From Mycolicibacterium moriokaense (lineage in GTDB: Bacteria; Actinomycetota; Actinomycetes; Mycobacteriales; Mycobacteriaceae), in the NCBI RefSeq assembly GCF_003347205.1, contig NZ_QQBJ01000036.1, positions 1 to 38,282 on the forward strand: a stretch of 38,282 nucleotides of DNA, in the 5' to 3' direction. Position numbers and translations under genes: made by a program. The notes under the pieces are model-generated. The model did not search any database, was not told the DNA's origin, and saw only the letters and a program-made list of their open reading frames with translations. How positions within the stretch are numbered: position 1 is the stretch's first letter; the number at the start of each line of letters is the position of its first letter. This document shows, one piece after another, positions 33,323-38,282 of the stretch.

Positions 33323-34777
33323 ATGTCGAAGGTGCGCGTCGGTGGCGTGGCCGCGGCAATTCGGTCGACGCTGGCCGCCCGTGCTGAGGCGACCGCCCTG
33401 CTGATCGACGAAAAGCCCTGCAGTTATTCCGACCTCGCTGTGTTGGCCGACGCCCTGGCCGCGGCGATGCGCGCCGACGGGATGGCCGGTGAACGCGTCG
33501 CGCTGATGCTGCCCAACGGGATTGACCTGGTCACCAGCTATCTCGCCTGTTTCGCCTCGGGTGCCGTTGCCGCCCCGCTGAACGCGCGCTACGCGCTGCC
33601 GGAAGTCGAACAGGCGCTGCGGCGGGCACGGCCACGATGGCTCATCGCGAGCGCGGATCGCCTTGCGGTGCTGAAGCAAATCGATTCGTCGGTGCTGTCC
33701 GGAGTGCGGATCGTCGTCGCCGGGGAGGACATCACGACGACGCCGGGTGGCGCGCAGTCGCCGGACATCGCCCCGGAGACCGAGGCCGTCATCTTCTTCA
33801 CGTCGGGCTCGACAGGACGGCCCAAGGGCGTGGTGCACACCCACGCTTCGGCGCTCGCAACCCTGACCAGCACCTCGGAGGCGCTCGGCGGGGTGCGCGC
33901 CGATGACGTTGTCCAGGTGTTCGAACCGCTGGTGCACGTCAGCGGATTCATCGCGACGTTCTCGACCCTGCTCGCGGGTGGCACTGTGGCCCTCTACGAC
34001 GGATTCGACCCGGACCGCTACGTGCGGGCCCTTACCACCGACCGGCCCACGCTGGTGTGCACGCACATCGATGTGCTCGCCCAACTGCTGCGGCTACCGG
34101 GTGTCACCCGCGACTGGTTCGCCTCGTTGCGAGGTGTCTACGTCGGCGGCGATACGGTGTCCGAGCGGGTGCAGCGCGAGTTCACTGAGGTCAGCGGGCT
34201 TCCCATCGGCGTCGGATACGGGATGACGGAAGCCATTTGGTTGACGGTGCAGCGTCTGCCGCGCACCGACGCCGAGGGCTGCATCGGGCGGCCGGTCGGC
34301 GGCGCCCGGCTTCGGTCCGACCCGAAGACGGGCGAACTGCTGGTCGCGGGTCCGATGGTGATGCAGCGGTATTGGGACGACGAAGCGCTGACGGCGGCGA
34401 CACTGGTCGACGGCTGGCTGCACACCGGCGATCTCGGGCATCAGGACGCTGACGGGGTGTGGTGGTTCACCGGCAGGCTCAAGGACGTCATCGTGCGGCG
34501 TACGTCGAAGATCACCCCGGGAGAAGTCGAAGCGGTGCTCGACCAGCATCCCGCGGTGGCGATGGCCGCCGTCGTCGGTGTCGCTGACGCGGACGAGGGG
34601 CAGGTTCCGGTGGCGTTCGTGGTGCCGCGCCGCGGCACAGTGCTGACGGCCGATGAGCTGTTTGCCTTCGCGGCCGAGCGCATCGCCCACTACAAGATTC
34701 CGGTCCGCATTCACCTGCGGTCATCGCTGCCGCTGACGGCCAGCGGCAAGATCTCCCGGCGAGATCTGCGCGAATGA
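33323..34777 (+). CDS. AMP-forming acyl-CoA ligase-family enzyme
   Basis: A 484-residue ANL-superfamily enzyme that would activate a carboxylic acid with ATP and transfer it to CoA. Motifs: FFTSGSTGRPKGVVHTH (P-loop), GVGYGMTEA, LHTGDLGHQD, WFTGRLKDVIVRR (hinge) and the C-terminal catalytic Lys in TASGKISRRDLRE. The length is slightly short for the family. GAGGAGG lies before the ATG. The substrate, fatty or aromatic acid, cannot be told. No linked beta-oxidation genes are in the window. Confidence 0.9.
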   Translation: MSKVRVGGVAAAIRSTLAARAEATALLIDEKPCSYSDLAVLADALAAAMRADGMAGERVALMLPNGIDLVTSYLACFASGAVAAPLNARYALPEVEQALRRARPRWLIASADRLAVLKQIDSSVLSGVRIVVAGEDITTTPGGAQSPDIAPETEAVIFFTSGSTGRPKGVVHTHASALATLTSTSEALGGVRADDVVQVFEPLVHVSGFIATFSTLLAGGTVALYDGFDPDRYVRALTTDRPTLVCTHIDVLAQLLRLPGVTRDWFASLRGVYVGGDTVSERVQREFTEVSGLPIGVGYGMTEAIWLTVQRLPRTDAEGCIGRPVGGARLRSDPKTGELLVAGPMVMQRYWDDEALTAATLVDGWLHTGDLGHQDADGVWWFTGRLKDVIVRRTSKITPGEVEAVLDQHPAVAMAAVVGVADADEGQVPVAFVVPRRGTVLTADELFAFAAERIAHYKIPVRIHLRSSLPLTASGKISRRDLRE

Positions 34778-34935
34778 CTCACTGTGGTCCACGCCACGTG
34801 AGCTTGACGTATATCCCCGGTGTCCCTCGGGTAACGCATACATTGCGTGCGGATGTCAGCTCGCACCCTCTGCCGTTGAGTAAGCAGCGCAGTGCGTCTC
34901 CGCCGCAACAAACCCCTTCGCTGAAAGGAGTCACA

Positions 34936-35271
34936 ATGGACTTTCGGCTAATCACAAAGCAATTCGTTCCCGCCGCGGCGTGCCTGGGCTTCGTCGGATT
35001 CGGCGCTGCAGTCGCAGCCGCCGGACCCGCGCAGGCAGCCGTACCCAGCTTGCCCTGCCCGGGCAACGTTTCCGGGTCGGTGGTGGTGCAGGGATGCCTC
35101 CCGAGCACCAATGCGTCCGCGGACGCCCTCGAGATGCGCGGACCGAACCAGGTCCCCAAGGTCAAGGGCATTCCGTGCACGGGTTCCAACACCGGAACCT
35201 GCATCGGGTTGAGCAGGCTGCCATCGGCAGACGCGCCGCAACCGGACACCTCGGTTCGGCACAGCCCGTAA
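34936..35271 (+). CDS. small secreted protein with cysteine pairs
   Basis: A 111-residue precursor with a Sec signal peptide (about residues 1-34, ending PAQA). The mature protein has four Cys (LPCPGN, QGCLP, IPCTG, GTCIG) and is otherwise low in secondary-structure cues. AAAGGAG six bases before the ATG supports the start. The upstream 158 bases contain TTGACG at 34804-34809 and an inverted repeat ACGCA/TGCGT at 34834-34848, but no clear -10 box. A perfect hairpin follows the stop codon. The function is unknown. Confidence 0.82.
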   Translation: MDFRLITKQFVPAAACLGFVGFGAAVAAAGPAQAAVPSLPCPGNVSGSVVVQGCLPSTNASADALEMRGPNQVPKVKGIPCTGSNTGTCIGLSRLPSADAPQPDTSVRHSP

Positions 35272-35272
35272 C

Positions 35273-35286
35273 AGCGGGAACCCGCT
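35273..35286 (+). terminator. hairpin directly after the small secreted gene
   Basis: AGCGGG (35273-35278) and CCCGCT (35281-35286) form a perfect inverted repeat starting two bases after the TAA stop, with a very short loop. There is no clear T-run, so termination is plausible but unproved. Confidence 0.4.
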
Positions 35287-35377
35287 CTCTACAGAAGTCG
35301 GCACTCGGCGCCCCGCGCGTCGGGTGCCGCTTCACGTCCGCAGCTCACATCGCGCCGTCGTGCCGAGTGAGAAGGTT

Positions 35378-35383
35378 TTGACA
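35378..35383 (+). promoter_or_regulatory. consensus -35-like TTGACA upstream of the FNT channel gene
   Basis: TTGACA at 35378-35383 lies about 130 bases before the TTG start of the channel gene, but I do not find a good -10 box at the right distance. The 240-base gap holds no other recognisable element; a GTG-led frame at 35430 runs into the channel gene out of frame and is not called. Confidence 0.22.
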
Positions 35384-35511
35384 CAGTCCTCGCAGCTGTT
35401 TCACAGCAGCGACATCTCCGGTCGTCACCGTGGAACGCACCACCCTGATTCCCGCCGCCCTGCGCCGAAGCCAGCCGCAACCTCCGGGGACGAACCGCGA
35501 GAGGAACTGTC

Positions 35512-36366
35512 TTGTCGTATCTGAATCCGCCTGAATTCGTCACGAAGATGATCGATGCCGGCGAAGAAAAGACGTTCATGTCCACGCGCGACACCGTCAT
35601 CCGGGCCTACATGGCCGGTGCCATCTTGGCGTTGGCCGCGGCCTTCGCGGTCACCATCACGGTGCAGACGGGAAACGCGCTGGCCGGCGCAGTGCTCTTC
35701 CCCGTCGGCTTCTGCCTGCTGTATCTGATGGGATTCGATTTGCTCACCGGCGTTTTCACGCTGGTTCCGCTGGCGTTGATCGACAAGCGGCGTGATGTCA
35801 CCGTGCGCTCGATGCTGCGCAACTGGGGCCTGGTGTTCCTCGGCAACTTCGCCGGCGCGCTCACGGTGGCGCTGATGGTGGCGGTGATCGTCACGTACGG
35901 ATTCACCGTCGACCCGAACGAAGTCGGTCAGAAACTCGGCGAAATCGGTGCGGCCCGAACGGTCGGCTACGCCGCCCACGGCGCCGGGGGAATGCTGACC
36001 CTGTTCATCCGCGGAATGCTGTGCAACTGGATGGTCTCCACCGGCGTGGTTGCCGCGATGATGTCGACCTCCGTTACGGGCAAGGTGGTCACCATGTGGA
36101 TGCCGATCATGTTGTTCTTCTACATGGGCTTCGAGCATTCGGTGGTCAACATGTTCCTGTTCCCTTCGGGACTGATGCTCGGTGGCGACTTCTCGATAGC
36201 GGACTACTTCATCTGGAACGAGATTCCCACCGTGCTCGGCAATCTGGTCGGCGGGATCGCGTTCGTCGGGCTGACTCTGTACGCGACGCATGCGCGGACC
36301 GGGCCCACCCGCCGCCGCGCGGAATCACCTGAGGACTTCGAAGTGCCGGAGGTAATCGGCGCGTAG
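35512..36366 (+). CDS. formate/nitrite transporter (FNT) family channel
   Basis: A 284-residue membrane protein with about six helices. It passes small anions such as formate or nitrite. Family signatures are present: the N-terminal helix FVTKMIDAGEEKTFMS, the segment GMLCNWMVSTGVV, and GFEHSVVNMFLFP with the central pore His. The start is TTG at 35512 with GAGAGGA seven bases upstream; no better start precedes the first helix. No nitrite reductase or formate enzyme gene is adjacent, so the substrate is open. Confidence 0.92.
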   Translation: MSYLNPPEFVTKMIDAGEEKTFMSTRDTVIRAYMAGAILALAAAFAVTITVQTGNALAGAVLFPVGFCLLYLMGFDLLTGVFTLVPLALIDKRRDVTVRSMLRNWGLVFLGNFAGALTVALMVAVIVTYGFTVDPNEVGQKLGEIGAARTVGYAAHGAGGMLTLFIRGMLCNWMVSTGVVAAMMSTSVTGKVVTMWMPIMLFFYMGFEHSVVNMFLFPSGLMLGGDFSIADYFIWNEIPTVLGNLVGGIAFVGLTLYATHARTGPTRRRAESPEDFEVPEVIGA

Positions 36367-36383
36367 CCACTGCACCCGCCCGA

Positions 36384-36397
36384 TGAGAAAGCTCTCA
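36384..36397 (+). terminator. small hairpin after the FNT gene
   Basis: TGAGA (36384-36388) and TCTCA (36393-36397) pair around AAGC, about 18 bases after the channel stop. The stem is short and no T-run follows. Confidence 0.25.
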
Positions 36398-36448
36398 CCT
36401 TCGGCACCCGGCAGTTTCACGTTGCGGCGAAATCCTTGATCGGGAGGA

Positions 36449-36465
36449 ACGGGAACACATCCCGT
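36449..36465. promoter_or_regulatory. perfect inverted repeat before the phytase-like gene
   Basis: ACGGGA (36449-36454) and TCCCGT (36460-36465) flank five bases, about 32 bases before the start at 36497. It overlaps GGAAC-like sequence that could be an ECF -35 box. Either an operator or a leader hairpin. Confidence 0.35.
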
Positions 36466-36496
36466 CCGGCACACCCCGAAAGACGAGGAGCACAAC

Positions 36497-38128
36497 ATGG
36501 AACGCACAATGGCCCGGACATTGCTGAGCGCCGCGGGAGTCGTTGCCCTTGCGGTCACGGTGATCTCGTGTTCGACGAAGTCGAGCACCGGTGAGGAAAA
36601 GAAGTCCCCGCCCCGATCTGGGGAGCAGCAGCGGCTCAATGCCGTTGCGGGCCAACCATTGATGATCACACCGGCCCAGCTGCTGGCGGCCACCGGCGGC
36701 CTGACCCCGGTCGCATTCGAGCAACCCGCGAACGGGCACCTCGCCTACGGCTCCGACGGCAGCATCGTCTACACCCCGAACGAGGGTTTCACCGGCACCG
36801 ATGAACTGAAGATGACGACCACCGATGCGGTGCACGTGTACGCCAACCCCGCTCCGCCGATGGCCGTGGTCGGCGGCGTGCCGGTGCAGAGCAGCGGTGC
36901 CGGTTCGGCGATCGCGGCCGTGCCGGGCAGTTCCGACCAGATCTACGGCTTGACCGACCGCGGCCCGAATGTCGATGGCCGCACCGACAACGAGAAGGTG
37001 CTGCCCGTCACCGATTACTCACCTCAGATCATCAAGTACACCCTGGCCGACGGCGTCGCCCACGAGGAGCAGATCATCGTCCTCAAAGACCCCGACGGTC
37101 GGCCCCTCAACGGGCTGGTGGTCGACGTGGGCGACACCGGCGGGGAGACCATGGTCGACATCCACGGCACCCCGATGCCGAACTCCGACCGCGGCCTGGA
37201 CAGCGAGGGCCTGGTGGCGCTCGAGGACGGGACGTTCTGGGTCGCCGACGAATACGGGCCGCACGTGGTGCATTTCGACGCCGAGGGCAACGAGCTGGAA
37301 CGCCTGACGCCCTATGACGGCTCGTTGCCGGGCGAATTGGCGATGCGCGACCCCAACCGCGGAATGGAGGGCCTCACCATCACTCCCGATGGTTCGACGT
37401 TGGTCGGCGTCATGCAGTCGGCGCTTGCCACCCCCGGACTCGAGGGGCGGCCCAGGGCGGTGCCGCTGACCCGCATCGTCACCATCGATCTGGCCACCAG
37501 GGACACCAAGACCTACCTGCTCCCGTTGGCCGATCCGCAGCACTCCAAGGTGCTGGTCTCGGAGATCACCGCGCTCAGCAACACCGAATTCCTCATCGAC
37601 GAACGCGACACCGAGGTGGCGCCCGACGGCAACAAGAAGATCTATGTCGCCGACATCTCGCAGGCAACCGACGTGGGACCCGCAGCGGCGGTCCCGGGCG
37701 CCAGATACGACGCGAGCAAGGGCGGTCTGCTGGTCGACGGCCAGCCGATCGAGACGTTCGTCGGCGTGAGTACCGACGCCGAGGCTGTCGAGAAACTGCA
37801 ATCGGCAGGCATCGAGGTCGCGAGCAAGTCGCTGAAGTTGGATCTGGGTGAGCTGTTGACCGAACTCAACCCCGAAGGCCAGTTCTTCGGACACGACAAG
37901 GTCGAGGGCGTCGTCACACCCGACGGCGGGCGGACGCTGATCATCTCGAACGACAGCGACTACGGCCTTGTCGGAATCGAATCCGACAACCCGCCGTTCC
38001 CGCTGAAGCCGAAAACTCTGGCCAACGGAGCACAGGATTCCGGCGCGTTCCTGGTCGTCGACACGGAGAAGTTGCCTGCGGCGACGCAGAGCGCCACGGT
38101 GTCGATCAACGTGGGTCCGCAGGTCTGA
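36497..38128 (+). CDS. esterase-like phytase-family lipoprotein
   Basis: A 543-residue exported lipoprotein. The signal peptide ends in VISC (Cys25). Residues about 45-115 look like a cadherin-like beta module (LTPVAFEQPANGHLAYG, YTPNEGFTGTDELKMT). Residues about 120-540 belong to the beta-propeller phytase-like esterase family: IYGLTDRGPNVDGR, LDSEGLVALEDGTFWVADEYGPHVV, NRGMEGLTITPDG, and FFGHDKVEGVVTPDGG. The enzyme probably acts on a phosphate ester or organic ester outside the cell; members are poorly characterised. GAGGAG lies seven bases before the ATG. Confidence 0.88.
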   Translation: MERTMARTLLSAAGVVALAVTVISCSTKSSTGEEKKSPPRSGEQQRLNAVAGQPLMITPAQLLAATGGLTPVAFEQPANGHLAYGSDGSIVYTPNEGFTGTDELKMTTTDAVHVYANPAPPMAVVGGVPVQSSGAGSAIAAVPGSSDQIYGLTDRGPNVDGRTDNEKVLPVTDYSPQIIKYTLADGVAHEEQIIVLKDPDGRPLNGLVVDVGDTGGETMVDIHGTPMPNSDRGLDSEGLVALEDGTFWVADEYGPHVVHFDAEGNELERLTPYDGSLPGELAMRDPNRGMEGLTITPDGSTLVGVMQSALATPGLEGRPRAVPLTRIVTIDLATRDTKTYLLPLADPQHSKVLVSEITALSNTEFLIDERDTEVAPDGNKKIYVADISQATDVGPAAAVPGARYDASKGGLLVDGQPIETFVGVSTDAEAVEKLQSAGIEVASKSLKLDLGELLTELNPEGQFFGHDKVEGVVTPDGGRTLIISNDSDYGLVGIESDNPPFPLKPKTLANGAQDSGAFLVVDTEKLPAATQSATVSINVGPQV

Positions 38129-38172
38129 GGATCACGAACCCGGCGAATCGTGCAAAATGGTTGTTGGCCAAC

Positions 38173-38282
38173 CTAGTTGACTGGTGGTGGTGAATTCGGC
38201 TCGTAGGGGTCGTACCACCACCAGTCGGCGCGTTCGCCGGTCGGCCCGGGGTAGGGCGCGACGTCGGGTGGGGGTTTGGTGG
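38173..38282 (-). CDS. C-terminal end of a gene entering from the right
   Basis: On the minus strand one frame is open from the window edge to a TAG at 38175-38173. It gives about 36 residues rich in Pro with DWWWYDPYEPNSPPPVN at the end. It resembles tails of mycobacterial exported or proline-rich proteins, but no family is recognised. A 10-base palindrome, GTTGGCCAAC at 38163-38172, abuts the stop in the 44-base gap to the phytase-like gene. Confidence 0.6.
   Translation of the reverse strand, partial: TKPPPDVAPYPGPTGERADWWWYDPYEPNSPPPVN

Noticed and set aside
35430-35534. Short GTG-led frame before the FNT gene, possibly a leader peptide with one Cys
   Set aside because: No ribosome site, no clustered control codons and no attenuator hairpin; chance is more likely.
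1-38282. tRNA, rRNA, insertion sequences, integrases, attachment sites or toxin-antitoxin pairs
   Set aside because: None could be recognised; no transposase motifs or tRNA-like cloverleaf was seen by eye.

Overview
The window is high-GC actinobacterial DNA and most likely comes from a Mycobacterium/Mycolicibacterium chromosome. The evidence is the LdtMt1-like L,D-transpeptidase, the density of small secreted proteins and lipoproteins, Pro/Ala- and Pro/Thr-rich exported tails, the P450, and a possible tail of a 13E12/DUF222 protein at the left edge. I see no tRNA, rRNA, CRISPR array, insertion sequence or phage gene. Coding density is very high and no gap between genes exceeds 300 bases.

Layout. 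1-72: tail of a gene entering from the left. 95-4005: lipid and envelope genes (a conserved hypothetical, two PAP2 phosphatases of which one is fused to a lipid kinase, an atypical L,D-transpeptidase, an NTF2-like protein). 4006-5856: a membrane-anchored Hsp70-like ATPase with a long extracytoplasmic Pro/Thr tail. 5975-11191: the most striking locus, six genes each overlapping the next: GH26-like glycosidase, GAF-PP2C phosphatase (RsbU type), processive GT2 synthase, STAS antagonist, RsbW-like ATPase and an unknown acidic protein. It reads as an exopolysaccharide synthase with its own partner-switching control circuit and no sigma factor beside it. 11188-16815: a five-gene oligopeptide ABC importer on the minus strand.

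16998-24013: exported proteins, including two small ones, an S53 (sedolisin) lipoprotein coupled to a zinc-ribbon membrane protein, a P450 behind a 16-base palindrome, a secreted protein of unknown family and an M15-like exported protein. 24010-28274: a minus-strand set of SDR, GT1-type glycosyltransferase, maltokinase/glucosamine-kinase-like enzyme and SIS-domain protein. 28336-29022: a DUF899 protein.

29023-33103: a surface-sensing neighbourhood. It holds an ECF sigma factor fused to a zinc-binding anti-sigma-like segment, one membrane helix and a Pro/Ala/Gln tail, then a single-pass protein with an Ala-Pro stalk, a secreted Pro/Ala-rich protein and the LdtMt1-like enzyme. 33323-38128: an acyl-CoA ligase-like enzyme, a small secreted protein, a formate/nitrite-type channel and a phytase-like esterase lipoprotein. 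A gene entering from the right on the minus strand ends at 38173.

The main candidates for new biology are the partner-switch/GT2 locus, in which the synthase carries a helical insert of about 145 residues and lacks a PilZ domain, and the membrane-tethered sigma/anti-sigma fusion with its proline-rich neighbours. All functional assignments come from reading motifs by eye; no database search was run.
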